NCBI RefSeq assembly: GCF_001426545.1
Contig: NZ_LMEZ01000006.1
Location: forward strand, 416,220-480,219
Source: Mycobacterium sp. Root135
Lineage (GTDB): Bacteria > Actinomycetota > Actinomycetes > Mycobacteriales > Mycobacteriaceae
Length of the DNA stretch: 64,000 bases
Reading direction: 5' to 3'
The position numbers and the translations under genes were made by a program. This document shows, one piece after another, positions 48,569 through 57,373 of the stretch. The notes below the pieces were generated by a model. The model was not told the DNA's origin. It worked only from the letters and a program-made list of their open reading frames with translations, and did not search any database. Position 1 is the stretch's first letter. Every line of letters begins with the position of its first letter.

Positions 48569-49391
48569 TCTCGACGATGACGTCGAGGTCGGTCGAGCCC
48601 TCACCCGAGTAAATGCCCTTGAGCGGCGTCACGTCGTGGTAATCGCGACCGACCCCCACGCTGATGTACTGCTCGCTGATTTCCTTGTCGTTGGTGGGGT
48701 CGTAGTGCCACCAGCCGCCCGTCCACGCCTGAATCCAGGCGTGACTCTGACCCTCGATGGTGTCGCCCACCTTGGCCTTGGCGTTGGGGTGTAGGTACCC
48801 CGACACGTAGCGCGCTGGAATTCCCATGCTGCGCAACACGATCAGCGTCAGATGCGCGAAGTCCTGGCAGACGCCCTTGCCCTCGCGAAGCGCGTCGAGC
48901 CCAGAGGAGTGCACGCCAGTGGTCCCCGGCACGTAGGCGAGCTCCGTGTGCACCCACTGAGCCGCCTCGATCACCGCTTGCTGCGGATCGTGATACTTGG
49001 CGATGCGCTCACCGACCCGGGTCAGGCGCCTGCTGGCCGGGGTGAACTCCGACGCCGTGAGGTACTCGTCGAACTTGTCCCTGACCGCCGCCGAATCCAG
49101 GTCCTCCCACGTGAACTTCTCCTCGGGCACTTCGCCCTTGTCGGTCTCGACCACCGAGGAGGCCGTCACCTCGAGTTCGGCGTGCGGGGCGTGCAGGTCG
49201 AAAGCCGTTACGGCCGTTCCCCAGTAGTCGACGTAGCGGTAGGACCGCGTGGCGGGCACCGTCTCGATGCGGTTGAGGACGACGTTCTGCCGGGAGTCAG
49301 ATCTCGGCGTCAGCCGGGCTTCGTTGAACGACGCGGTGACCGGCGACTTGTAGGCATAGCCGGTTGCGTGAACCACTCGCATACGCCACAT
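48552..49391 (-). CDS. Transglutaminase-like cysteine protease-fold protein
   Basis: A 279-residue protein, counterpart of Rv2409c. The N-terminal bacterial transglutaminase-associated domain begins MRVVHATGYAYKSPVTASFNEARL. The catalytic triad is Cys in GKGVCQDFAHLTLIVLRSMG, His in SHAWIQAW and Asp in WWHYDPTND. It lies 3 bases after the alpha-E gene stop. The trio with alpha-E and ATP-grasp proteins recurs in many bacteria and is thought to make a peptide-like modification, not yet defined. Confidence 0.88.
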   Translation of the reverse strand: MWRMRVVHATGYAYKSPVTASFNEARLTPRSDSRQNVVLNRIETVPATRSYRYVDYWGTAVTAFDLHAPHAELEVTASSVVETDKGEVPEEKFTWEDLDSAAVRDKFDEYLTASEFTPASRRLTRVGERIAKYHDPQQAVIEAAQWVHTELAYVPGTTGVHSSGLDALREGKGVCQDFAHLTLIVLRSMGIPARYVSGYLHPNAKAKVGDTIEGQSHAWIQAWTGGWWHYDPTNDKEISEQYISVGVGRDYHDVTPLKGIYSGEGSTDLDVIVEITRLA

Positions 49392-49394
49392 GTC

Positions 49395-50372
49395 TCAGAC
49401 CTCGCCCTCTTCGATGACCAGCGAACCGTTGCGACCCGCGTCGGTCCAGGCGACCCACGGCGCCGAGTAGAAATACTCCTGCGCCAGGGCCTCACCGACT
49501 TCGGCGCAGGTGACCTGCAGCGCACCGAGGCGTTCGTCGAGGGACTCCAGCAGCACGCCCGACCGCAGGAACTCCAGCTCGCTGCGGGCGCGGCCGAGCA
49601 GACGCTGCGCCTCGGCGGTCGCGCCGACGCGGTTGAGCCTGCGATGGTGCAGTTCGTCGAGGCTGTGTTCGGCGAGCCGCAGCGAGTACATCACCGAGCG
49701 CGGGAAGAGCCGGTCGAGCATCATGAACTCGACCACCCGGCCGGCGTCGAGCACACCGCGGTAGGTCCGGAGGTACGTGTCGTGCGCACCGGCCGACCGC
49801 AGCACCGTCACCCAGGCAGGCGACGACGCGCTGTCGCCGACACGCGACAGCAGCAGCCGCACGATCATGTCGACGCGCTCGATGGCCCGCCCCAGCACCA
49901 TGAACCGGTACCCGTCGTCACGGGACAGCGTCGAGTCGGCCAATCCGGCGAACTGCGCCGCGCGACCCTCGATGTAGGACAGGAATTCGTGCGGGCCCAG
50001 ACGCCTGGCGGCGCGCTCCCGCTCCGGAAGCGCGTTGTAGGTCGTGTTGAGGCACTCCCAGATTTCGGTCGAGGTGACTTCCCGTGCGCCGCGGGCATTT
50101 TCGCGGGCCGCCGAGATCGAGTCGACGATCGAGCAGCCACCTTCGGTGTCACGGCTGAACGCGACGAGGTCGGTCAGCGACCACAGGTCGAGTTCGGTCT
50201 TCGGCGGTTTGATGCCGAGCACCTTCAACAACGTGCGGGACGCCTGATCGGGGTCGACGCTGGAGTCCTCGAGGAGTTGGTGGACCGTGACGTCGAGGAT
50301 GCGAGCCGTGTCGTCGGCCCGCTCGACGTAGCGGCCGATCCAGTACAGCGATTCCGCGTTGCGTGCGAGCAT
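49395..50372 (-). CDS. Alpha-E domain protein
   Basis: A 325-residue all-helical alpha-E (DUF403) protein, counterpart of Rv2410c: MLARNAESLYWIGRYVERAD at the N-terminus is the family hallmark, with GRAIERVDMIVRLLLSRV and LDELHHRRLNRVGATAEAQRLL further in. Function unknown; it always travels with the ATP-grasp protein. The upstream ATP-grasp stop and this ATG share one base (TGATG). Confidence 0.9.
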   Translation of the reverse strand: MLARNAESLYWIGRYVERADDTARILDVTVHQLLEDSSVDPDQASRTLLKVLGIKPPKTELDLWSLTDLVAFSRDTEGGCSIVDSISAARENARGAREVTSTEIWECLNTTYNALPERERAARRLGPHEFLSYIEGRAAQFAGLADSTLSRDDGYRFMVLGRAIERVDMIVRLLLSRVGDSASSPAWVTVLRSAGAHDTYLRTYRGVLDAGRVVEFMMLDRLFPRSVMYSLRLAEHSLDELHHRRLNRVGATAEAQRLLGRARSELEFLRSGVLLESLDERLGALQVTCAEVGEALAQEYFYSAPWVAWTDAGRNGSLVIEEGEV

Positions 50373-52078
50373 CAGTTCACCGCCTGCTGCTGTTGTTGCT
50401 GCTGCTGTTGTTCCTGCTGACCCTCGAGGGGTCCGAGCGCCTGCGATTGCGTCTGCGGCTGAGCGGGCCCGTCACCGTTGCGCTCCTTGACCGGCTTCGA
50501 CTTGGGAAGGGCGCGAACGACTTCCGCGGCGGCAAGCTCGCGATCGGCCACCGACGTCCGCGACGCCAACACCCAGGTGTCCTTGGAACCACCACCCTGG
50601 CTGGAGTTCACGACCAGCGACCCCTCGGGCAACGCGACGCGAGTCAGGCCGCCGGGCAGCACCCACACATCGTCACCGTCGTTGACCGCGAACGGACGGA
50701 GGTCGACGTGCCGCGGCGCGAGCTCGTCGCCGATCTGCGTCGGCACGGTGGAGAGCTGCACCACGGGCTGGGCGATCCAGCCACGCGGATCGGCGCGCAC
50801 CTTCTTGGTGATGGCCGCCAGCTCCTTCTCCGTGGCGCTCGGACCGAAGACGATGCCGTAGCCACCGGAGCCCTCGACGGGCTTGATGACGAGTTCGTCG
50901 ATGCGGTCGAGCACCTCCTCACGCTCGTCGTCGAGCCAGCACCGGAAGGTGTCGACGTTGGCCAGTGACAGCTTCTCGCCGAGGTAGTACTCCACGATCG
51001 TCGGCACGTAGCAGTACACCAGCTTGTCGTCGCCGACGCCGTTGCCGACCGCGCTGGAGATCACCACGTTGCCGGCGCGCGCGGCGTTGAGGATCCCCGC
51101 GACGCCGAGCACCGAATCGGGCTTGAAGTGCATGGGGTCGAGGTACTCGTCGTCGATGCGGCGGTAGATGACGTCGACCTGACGGTCGCCCTCGGTGGTC
51201 CGCATGTAGACGGTGTTGTCGCGGCAGAACAGGTCGCGGCCCTCGACAAGCTCGACGCCCATCTGACGCGCCAGCAGCGAATGCTCGAAGTACGCGGAGT
51301 TGTACACACCCGGGGTGAGCACCACGACCGTCGGATCGGCCTCGTTGGAGGCCGCCGCGTTGCGCAGCGCGCGCAGCAGGTGCGACGAGTAGTCGCCGAC
51401 CGCGCGCACCCGGTGGGTGGAGAAGAGGTTCGGGAAGACCCGAGCCATCGTGCGCCGGTTCTCCATGACGTAGGAGACGCCCGACGGGGACCTCAGGTTG
51501 TCCTCGAGCACCCGGAACGTGCCCTGGCCGTCGCGCACCAAGTCGATGCCCGCGACGTGGATGCGCACGCCGTTGGGCGGGACGATGCCCGCCGCCTCGC
51601 GGTGGAAGTGCTCGCAGGAGGTGATCAACCGCCGCGGGATCACGCCGTCGCGGAGGATCTCCTGATCGCCGTAGATGTCGTCGAGGAACATCTCGAGCGC
51701 CTTGACGCGCTGCTTGATGCCGCGCTCCAGGCGCGACCACTCGGCGGCCGAGATGACGCGCGGCACCAGATCCAGCGGAAAGGGCCGCTCCTGCCCCGAG
51801 AGCGAGAACGTAATGCCCTGGTCGACGAACGCGCGCCCGAGCGCCTCGGACCGCGCGGCGAGTTCGGAGGCGTCCGACGGGGCGAGTTCGGCGAAGATGC
51901 CCTTGTACGGCCCACGGACGTTGCCCTGCGCGTCGAACATCTCGTCGAAGGCCTTGGAATAGTTTCCGACGTTGTTGTAGCCGCCGAAGATTCCGTCGTG
52001 ACGTTTGGACGAGGAGGCGGTCTTGCGACCCGTTCGGGCGCCGTCCGCGGGCAGGGTTCGAAGGCTCACCTGTGACAT
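50372..52078 (-). CDS. Circularly permuted ATP-grasp protein with polyglutamine tail
   Basis: A 568-residue circularly permuted ATP-grasp ligase, counterpart of Rv2411c: VPRVISAAEWSRLERGIKQR, FRVLEDNLRSPSGVSYVMENR, VKPVEGSGGYGIVFGPSA and the metal site region VNSSQGGGSKDTWVL. It presumably forms amide bonds with an unknown amino substrate, together with the alpha-E and transglutaminase-like partners. The last 20 residues contain QQE plus nine consecutive glutamines encoded by mixed CAG/CAA, unusual for a bacterium. ATG at 52078 is preferred over an upstream frame without homology. Confidence 0.9.
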   Translation of the reverse strand: MSQVSLRTLPADGARTGRKTASSSKRHDGIFGGYNNVGNYSKAFDEMFDAQGNVRGPYKGIFAELAPSDASELAARSEALGRAFVDQGITFSLSGQERPFPLDLVPRVISAAEWSRLERGIKQRVKALEMFLDDIYGDQEILRDGVIPRRLITSCEHFHREAAGIVPPNGVRIHVAGIDLVRDGQGTFRVLEDNLRSPSGVSYVMENRRTMARVFPNLFSTHRVRAVGDYSSHLLRALRNAAASNEADPTVVVLTPGVYNSAYFEHSLLARQMGVELVEGRDLFCRDNTVYMRTTEGDRQVDVIYRRIDDEYLDPMHFKPDSVLGVAGILNAARAGNVVISSAVGNGVGDDKLVYCYVPTIVEYYLGEKLSLANVDTFRCWLDDEREEVLDRIDELVIKPVEGSGGYGIVFGPSATEKELAAITKKVRADPRGWIAQPVVQLSTVPTQIGDELAPRHVDLRPFAVNDGDDVWVLPGGLTRVALPEGSLVVNSSQGGGSKDTWVLASRTSVADRELAAAEVVRALPKSKPVKERNGDGPAQPQTQSQALGPLEGQQEQQQQQQQQQAVN

Positions 52079-52143
52079 GCTGCCCCAACCGTCCAATTTC
52101 GGCAGGCCAGACCCCTCCACTTTGGGGATTTGCCCGGCGCGCT

Positions 52144-52177
52144 GGTAACCTGACCTGTCGCTGCCCGCAGGGTTACC
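52144..52177 (+). promoter_or_regulatory. rpsT leader: -10 box and inverted repeat
   Basis: TAACCT (52146-52151) is a TANNNT -10 box, about 70 bases before the rpsT GTG. GGTAACC (52144-52150) and GGTTACC (52171-52177) form an inverted repeat around the presumed transcription start. This may be an operator or leader structure; S20 autoregulation is known in other bacteria, but the mechanism here is inference. Confidence 0.35.
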
Positions 52178-52222
52178 TGCCGGGCGCATCCCACTTCAGC
52201 TGACATCAGAAGGAACTTACGC

Positions 52223-52483
52223 GTGGCCAATATCAAGTCGCAGAAGAAGCGCATCCTCACCAACGAGACCGCGCGCCTGCGCAACCAGTCGGTGAAGTCC
52301 GCTCTGCGTACGGCTGTCCGCGGCTTCCGCGAGGCGATCGACGCTGGCGAGAAGGACAAGGCAGCCGAGCTGCTGTCCACCACCAGCCGCAAGCTCGACA
52401 AGGCCGCCAGCAAGGGCGTCATCCACAAGAACCAGGCGGCCAACAAGAAGTCCGCTCTGGCGCAGGCCCTGCACAAGCTCTGA
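52223..52483 (+). CDS. rpsT: 30S ribosomal protein S20
   Basis: An 86-residue basic primary-binding protein of the 30S subunit: ANIKSQKKRILTNETARLRN, SVKSALRTAVRGFREAID and KGVIHKNQAANKKSALA. It starts with GTG at 52223 preceded by GAAGGAAC. Divergent from the ATP-grasp gene; convergent with holA with a single base between the stop codons. Confidence 0.97.
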   Translation: MANIKSQKKRILTNETARLRNQSVKSALRTAVRGFREAIDAGEKDKAAELLSTTSRKLDKAASKGVIHKNQAANKKSALAQALHKL

Positions 52484-52484
52484 G

Positions 52485-53438
52485 CTAGTGCCCCCCGGCC
52501 AGTTCGGCCACCTTCCGCACCGCTGACTCGAGCGCATAGTCCGAGTCGGCGGCTGCGCCCTTGACGTCCGCGTTCAGTGCCGCCACCAGGCGCATCGCCT
52601 CGGCCACCGAATCCCGCGTCCACCGCCTCGACTGCCGCTGCACCTTCTCGACTCGCTTCGGAGGCATCCCCAGTTCGCTAGCCAACTGGTACGGACTTCC
52701 CGACTGCGGTCCGATGCGGGCAATGGCGTGGACCGCCTCGGCCAGCGCATCGGCGAGTACGACATGCGGTTCCCCGCTGATCATCGCCCACCGCAGGGCT
52801 TCGGCCGCACCCGAGACGTCCCCCGACACCGCCATGTCCGCGATGTCCCATCCCTTGATCTCGGCCTTGCCGGAGTGGTAGCGACGCACTGCCGCGGCGT
52901 CGACCTTGCCGTCGGTGTCGGAGACCAATTGCGAGCACGCCGCCGCCAGTTCCCTGACGTCGGAACCGACGGCGTCAACCAGCGCGGTAACCGTGTCGTC
53001 GGACACCTTCACCTTCAAGTCACGGAACTCACGGCGCACGAAGTCGACGCGTTCGTTGGGCCACTTGATCTTGGCGCACGGGTACACCTCGGCCCCCAGC
53101 TTCTTCAGCTGGTCGGCCAGCGCCTTCGCGCGGCCGCCGCCCGAGTGCACGACGACCAGCACGGTTCCCGGCTGCAGATCCGCCGCCGCCTCGGCGATCA
53201 GTGCCACCGCGTCCTTACCCGCCTCGGCCGCCGCCTCGAGCACCAGGACGCGTTCGTCGGCGAACAGTGACGGGCTGAGAAGTTCGGCGAGCTCGTTGAC
53301 GCTGACCTCACCCGCGCGCATGCGGTCGACGGGCACGTCATGGGTGCCAGCCTCCTTGCGGGCGGTCCGCAGCACCGCGGCGATGGCGCGGTCGACGAGC
53401 AGATCTTCATCGCCAAGGACGAGGTGCAGTTGGCTCAC
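52485..53438 (-). CDS. holA: DNA polymerase III subunit delta
   Basis: A 317-residue clamp-loader subunit: VSQLHLVLGDEDLLVDRAI, VLVVVHSGGGRAKALADQLKK, AACSQLVSDTDGKVDAAAVR and C-terminal SEAMRLVAALNADVKGA-type stretch. GTG at 53438, 12 bases after the comEC stop, so it lies in the comEA-comEC-holA operon as in M. tuberculosis. Confidence 0.93.
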   Translation of the reverse strand: MSQLHLVLGDEDLLVDRAIAAVLRTARKEAGTHDVPVDRMRAGEVSVNELAELLSPSLFADERVLVLEAAAEAGKDAVALIAEAAADLQPGTVLVVVHSGGGRAKALADQLKKLGAEVYPCAKIKWPNERVDFVRREFRDLKVKVSDDTVTALVDAVGSDVRELAAACSQLVSDTDGKVDAAAVRRYHSGKAEIKGWDIADMAVSGDVSGAAEALRWAMISGEPHVVLADALAEAVHAIARIGPQSGSPYQLASELGMPPKRVEKVQRQSRRWTRDSVAEAMRLVAALNADVKGAAADSDYALESAVRKVAELAGGH

Positions 53439-53450
53439 GCCACGATGGTG

Positions 53451-54956
53451 TCACGCCGCACCGACGGTCCACGCCACCAGGCACACCCCGGCCCCGACGA
53501 CCGCGATGCGTCCCCACTTCCAGCGCCACAGCGCCACCGTGGCCAGGCCCGCGACCGCCACTGTCACCACCCCCGGCCACCCGGACGGGGTGGTCACCAC
53601 CGCGCCTGGCATCGCCGACGCCCATGACGCGACGTGGGTCAACCACCACAGCTCGGGGCCGGTGAATCGAATCATCAGCTCGGCCGCGGCGGGCCACGGC
53701 GTCGTCAGCACCGCCGCGCCGGTCCCGATCACCGTGATCGGCGGAATCACCGCGGCGACGGCGAGATTCGCCAGCACCGACACCATGCTGAAGGTGCCCG
53801 ACATGCCGGCCACCAGCGGCGCCGTGACCAGCTGGGCCGCGGCGGCGACGCTGACCGCCGCCGCCAGCGGTTGCGGCCAGCCACGGTCCACGAGACGGCG
53901 AGCCCACCCCGGCGCGACCACGACCAGGGCGGCGGTCGCCGACACGGACAGCGCGAACCCGACGTCGACCGCGAGTTCCGGTGCGGCCACCAGAAGCACC
54001 AGCACGCAGGCGGACAACGCGGGGATCGCCTGCCGTCGGCGCTTCGACAGAACGGCGAACAAGGCGATGGACCCCATCACCGAGGCCCGCAGCACGCTGG
54101 CCGACGGTTGCACCACCACGACGAACGCGATCAACGCCACCGCGGCAAGACCGACCGCGACCCGCGGCCCGACCAGCCCCGCCGTCAACAGCACCGCCCC
54201 GCAGACGATGGTGACGTTGGCACCCGACACCGCGGTCAGATGGGTCAAGCCCGCGGCGCGAAACTCGTCCTCGACGTCCTCACTCACGGCGGAGGTGTCC
54301 CCCAGCACCAGCGCGGGCAACATCGCCGCCTGCTCGCCGGGCAGCACCGTCCGTGCCGCCTCGGCGAACCGGGCGCGGACGTCGGCGGCCGCCCGCTGTA
54401 CCAGGCTCGCCGTTCCCCACCGGGGGGCGCCGGTCGCGGTCAACACCGCCACCGACAGGTCGCGCCGCATTGGCACCGAGATGCGAGCTCGGAACGCCGC
54501 GGGCCTGCCCGCTGTGACGTCGCCGTAGTCGACGCCAGAGGCGAACACGACGACGCGCCCCGTGGTCTGCCGGCCGTCCAGCGACACGAGTTTGGCGCGG
54601 AACATCATTCGCATGCCGCGCAGGATGCGTGGCGACTCGCTCGGCGTCACCACCACCGCCGCGGTCGTGCCGTACCGGGACACGACCGGATGGTGCTCGA
54701 CGTCGTCCACCCGCAGTCCGACCACGACCGCGAAGGCGACGCCGACCGCCGCCACGGCGACGACCACCGACCAGACCATGCGCCACCGCCACGCGATCAG
54801 CGCCGCCACGAGGACGGCCACCGCCGCGACCATCACGGCCGCCGCCCCACCCCACACGATGCCGGCTGCGGTGACCGCCCAACTGGTCAGCGCGCTGGGC
54901 ACCAGGCGAACGTCGGGAACGGTGGCGAACGTCGGGAACGGCACAGCGGACGTCAC
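53451..54956 (-). CDS. comEC: ComEC/Rec2-related membrane protein
   Basis: A 501-residue polytopic protein with the Competence domain: LPGEQAAMLPALVLGDTSAVS, AGLTHLTAVSGANVTIVCGA and the following helices. It lacks the C-terminal metallo-beta-lactamase-like domain of full ComEC. The N-terminal DUF4131-like region is present. GTG at 54956 overlaps the comEA stop by 4 bases; a longer upstream frame has no homology. DNA uptake is the family role, though mycobacterial natural competence is not established. Confidence 0.9.
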   Translation of the reverse strand: MTSAVPFPTFATVPDVRLVPSALTSWAVTAAGIVWGGAAAVMVAAVAVLVAALIAWRWRMVWSVVVAVAAVGVAFAVVVGLRVDDVEHHPVVSRYGTTAAVVVTPSESPRILRGMRMMFRAKLVSLDGRQTTGRVVVFASGVDYGDVTAGRPAAFRARISVPMRRDLSVAVLTATGAPRWGTASLVQRAAADVRARFAEAARTVLPGEQAAMLPALVLGDTSAVSEDVEDEFRAAGLTHLTAVSGANVTIVCGAVLLTAGLVGPRVAVGLAAVALIAFVVVVQPSASVLRASVMGSIALFAVLSKRRRQAIPALSACVLVLLVAAPELAVDVGFALSVSATAALVVVAPGWARRLVDRGWPQPLAAAVSVAAAAQLVTAPLVAGMSGTFSMVSVLANLAVAAVIPPITVIGTGAAVLTTPWPAAAELMIRFTGPELWWLTHVASWASAMPGAVVTTPSGWPGVVTVAVAGLATVALWRWKWGRIAVVGAGVCLVAWTVGAA

Positions 54957-55765
54957 ACCCGGACCAGGCCGCGCAGCTTCTCCAGACGCGCGGGGCCGAT
55001 ACCCTCGACCTCCCCGAGTTGGTCGACGCCCGCGAACGAGCCGTTCGCGTCCCGCCATGCGACGATCGCCGCCGCCGTGACCGGACCGACCCCGGGCAGG
55101 GCGTCCAACTGCTCGACCGTCGCGGTGTTCAGGTCGACGGGTTCCCCTGTAGCCGAACCCTTCTCGCCCGGCGGCGGTGACGGCGCCGCGCCCGTCGGCG
55201 AGGTTATCGAACTGCCCATCGCGGGCGGGGCACCCAGTGGTGACGACAGACCCACGACGATCTGCTCCCCGTCGCCCACGCGGCGCGCCATGTTGAGTCC
55301 GACGAGGTCCGCACCGTCGAGCGGGCCGCCGGCGGCGGACAGTGCGTCGGCGATGCGGGCACCGGCGCCGAGCGTCACCAAACCGGGTTGGTGCACCAGT
55401 CCCACGACGCTGACGGTGACCTCGCCGGCGACCGGGGCGACCGGCGCCGTGGACGACACCATCTGTACCGGAGGCAGTTTCGCCGACGTGATGGCCGGTC
55501 CGTCGTCGCGGGTGAGCGTGAACACCGTCACCAGGACGGCGACGGCGCCGACGATGCCGAGGCCGACCACGCCCGCCCGACCTGGGTCGGCGCGTACCGT
55601 CGCGAGCCACCCCGCCGCCTTGCCCGAGGTGGCCTCGGGAAGCCAGCGCGACAGAGACGTGTCGGACTCCTCGCCGTCGGGGGTGCCTTCGGAGGCCTCC
55701 TCGTCGGGCACGCGTGCCCCGGAGAGTCGACGTTCCGCCTCGAGGATGGGTCGTTCGGTGCGCAT
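54953..55765 (-). CDS. comEA: ComEA-like helix-hairpin-helix DNA-binding protein
   Basis: A 270-residue membrane-anchored protein. One transmembrane helix near residues 65-85 (VVGLGIVGAVAVLVTVFTL), an SLBB-type domain (VSVVGLVHQPGLVTLGAGARI), then two helix-hairpin-helix motifs VDLNTATVEQLDALPGVGPV and LGEVEGIGPARLEKLRGL. It would capture DNA outside the membrane for ComEC. ATG at 55765. Confidence 0.9.
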   Translation of the reverse strand: MRTERPILEAERRLSGARVPDEEASEGTPDGEESDTSLSRWLPEATSGKAAGWLATVRADPGRAGVVGLGIVGAVAVLVTVFTLTRDDGPAITSAKLPPVQMVSSTAPVAPVAGEVTVSVVGLVHQPGLVTLGAGARIADALSAAGGPLDGADLVGLNMARRVGDGEQIVVGLSSPLGAPPAMGSSITSPTGAAPSPPPGEKGSATGEPVDLNTATVEQLDALPGVGPVTAAAIVAWRDANGSFAGVDQLGEVEGIGPARLEKLRGLVRV

Positions 55766-55851
55766 GCCGTGACGGTAGGCGTGGCCGTGGACGTCATCGC
55801 CCCGCCAGCCGGCCGACGGTCACCGGCTGTGGATGAAGTTCGAACTGTGGA

Positions 55852-56256
55852 CTACTGCCAGCCGTCTGAGCGCCAGCACACCCAGTCGATCTCCACCAGC
55901 GCACCGACCGCGAGTCCGGTCACCCCGACGCACGTCCTGGACGGCAACCGGTCGGGAAACCAGGCGGCGTAGGCCACGTTGAACGCGTCGTAGTCGTCCC
56001 AGTCCATCAGGAACGCGCGGACCGACACGACGTCGGCCAGCCCGCCGCCGCAGAGTTCGGTGACGCGCAGCAGGTTGCGCAACACCTGGTCGGTCTGGGC
56101 GGCCACCTCGGTGCCGACGACGGCGCCGTCCACCCCGGTCGGCATCTGGCCGGTGACGTAGAGCGTCTGTCCCGCGGCGGTGGCGTGCACGAAGGGGGCG
56201 ACTCCCGGCGGGACGCCGTCGGCGGGAGTGAAGGTGAATGCGCGGATGCCGGTCAT
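55852..56256 (-). CDS. RidA (YjgF) family protein
   Basis: A 134-residue enamine/imine deaminase-like protein: ATAAGQTLYVTGQMPTGVDG, TDQVLRNLLRVTELCGGGLADVVSVRAFL and a C-terminal CVGVTGLAVGALVEIDWVC. The catalytic Arg region (PSRTCVGV) is present, as is the terminal acidic residue, so activity is plausible. ATG at 56256 overlaps the acetamidase stop by 4 bases; the pair probably handles amide or amine breakdown. Confidence 0.87.
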   Translation of the reverse strand: MTGIRAFTFTPADGVPPGVAPFVHATAAGQTLYVTGQMPTGVDGAVVGTEVAAQTDQVLRNLLRVTELCGGGLADVVSVRAFLMDWDDYDAFNVAYAAWFPDRLPSRTCVGVTGLAVGALVEIDWVCWRSDGWQ

Positions 56257-57281
56257 CCGGCGACCCGCCAACTCGGGAAGCACCGTTTGTCGATCCGGCC
56301 GTGGACGCCCTGGCGTTGGTCGACGACCTGGGTGACCGTGAAGTCGACGGCGACCGACATGAACGAGTACGCATCCGCAGCCGTCAAACCGAAGTGTCTC
56401 TGCAAGACGTCGAGTGTCCTCATTGCAGCCGCCTTCATCGCATCGTCGAGGGTGTCGCCGAAGCCGTGCACCACCATGTCCGTCGACGTCTCCAGAACCG
56501 GCACCGTGAACGGTAGATCACGGCGAATCGTCACGCGCAACAGCCCGTTCAGCGACGCCTCCAGTGCGGTCCCGCTGACCTCTCCGTCACCCTGGGACAC
56601 GTGTGGGTCACCCACTGACAGCAGCGCGCCCGGTACCTGAACGGGGAAGTACATTCGTCCGCCCGCGCCGATCCGCCAGTCGTCGACGTTGCCGCCATGA
56701 TCGCCGGGCGGCACCGACGACACCCGCTCCGGTTCGACGGGCGCCACCCCCATCGTGCCGAAGTGCGGCCGCAGCGGGATGACGACACCTGGGAGCGCAG
56801 GCTCACGGGCCGCGGCGTCAGGGGTCACGATCGTGCCCGGCTGGTCGGCCAGTGGGGTCGTGGTCCAGTCGTAGCCGAAGACCGCGCGTCCCAGCAGTGC
56901 GTCGCAATCCAATTCGTAGATCGTGACGCGTTCGCCCGGAACGACGTCGTAGAGGTGACCCCAGTGCGCGGCGAGATTCGAACCGTATGGCAGCCGTGGG
57001 ACGGCTTCCAAGATGTCCACCTGGAGAACGTCCCCCGGTCGAGCACCCTCCACGGCAATGGGGCCGGTAAGCAGGTGCGGTCCCGGCCCACGGTCGGTGA
57101 CGGAGGCGAACACGGCCGCGACGCCGTCGTCCATGAGCAAGTCGGGAGCGTCGCCGGCGTGATGGGTCAGCGTCTCGATCTGGATCAGGTCACCGGACGC
57201 GACGACCACTGCCGGGGGCAACCGCGGGTCGAAGAATCCCCAGTGCACCGTCGACGGCGTGGCGGGTAAGAAGTGGTGCAT
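56253..57281 (-). CDS. Acetamidase/formamidase family amidase
   Basis: A 342-residue FmdA/AmdA-type amidase. Family stretches: VASGDLIQIETLTHHAGDAP, GDVLQVDILEAVPRLPYG, RPHFGTMGVAPVEPERVSS, GGNVDDWRIGAGGRMYFPV and ALLSVGDPHVSQGDGEVSG, the last carrying conserved metal-binding residues. It hydrolyses short-chain amides to acid plus ammonia. ATG at 57281 has no alternative with homology. Operon with the RidA gene. Confidence 0.88.
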   Translation of the reverse strand: MHHFLPATPSTVHWGFFDPRLPPAVVVASGDLIQIETLTHHAGDAPDLLMDDGVAAVFASVTDRGPGPHLLTGPIAVEGARPGDVLQVDILEAVPRLPYGSNLAAHWGHLYDVVPGERVTIYELDCDALLGRAVFGYDWTTTPLADQPGTIVTPDAAAREPALPGVVIPLRPHFGTMGVAPVEPERVSSVPPGDHGGNVDDWRIGAGGRMYFPVQVPGALLSVGDPHVSQGDGEVSGTALEASLNGLLRVTIRRDLPFTVPVLETSTDMVVHGFGDTLDDAMKAAAMRTLDVLQRHFGLTAADAYSFMSVAVDFTVTQVVDQRQGVHGRIDKRCFPSWRVAG

Positions 57282-57373
57282 CCGGCGATCATGCCAGCGG
57301 ACGAGCACCTCGGCGCGGCGACGAAGTCGAGGATTCGGCCCGCCAGTGCACACCTGGCGAATAGTGTTCACCC

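Noticed and set aside
53634..55772. A 712-codon open frame on the plus strand opposite comEC/comEA
   Set aside because: It is antisense to two genes with clear family motifs and its translation is low-complexity His/Arg/Asp-rich, as expected from GC-rich shadow frames.
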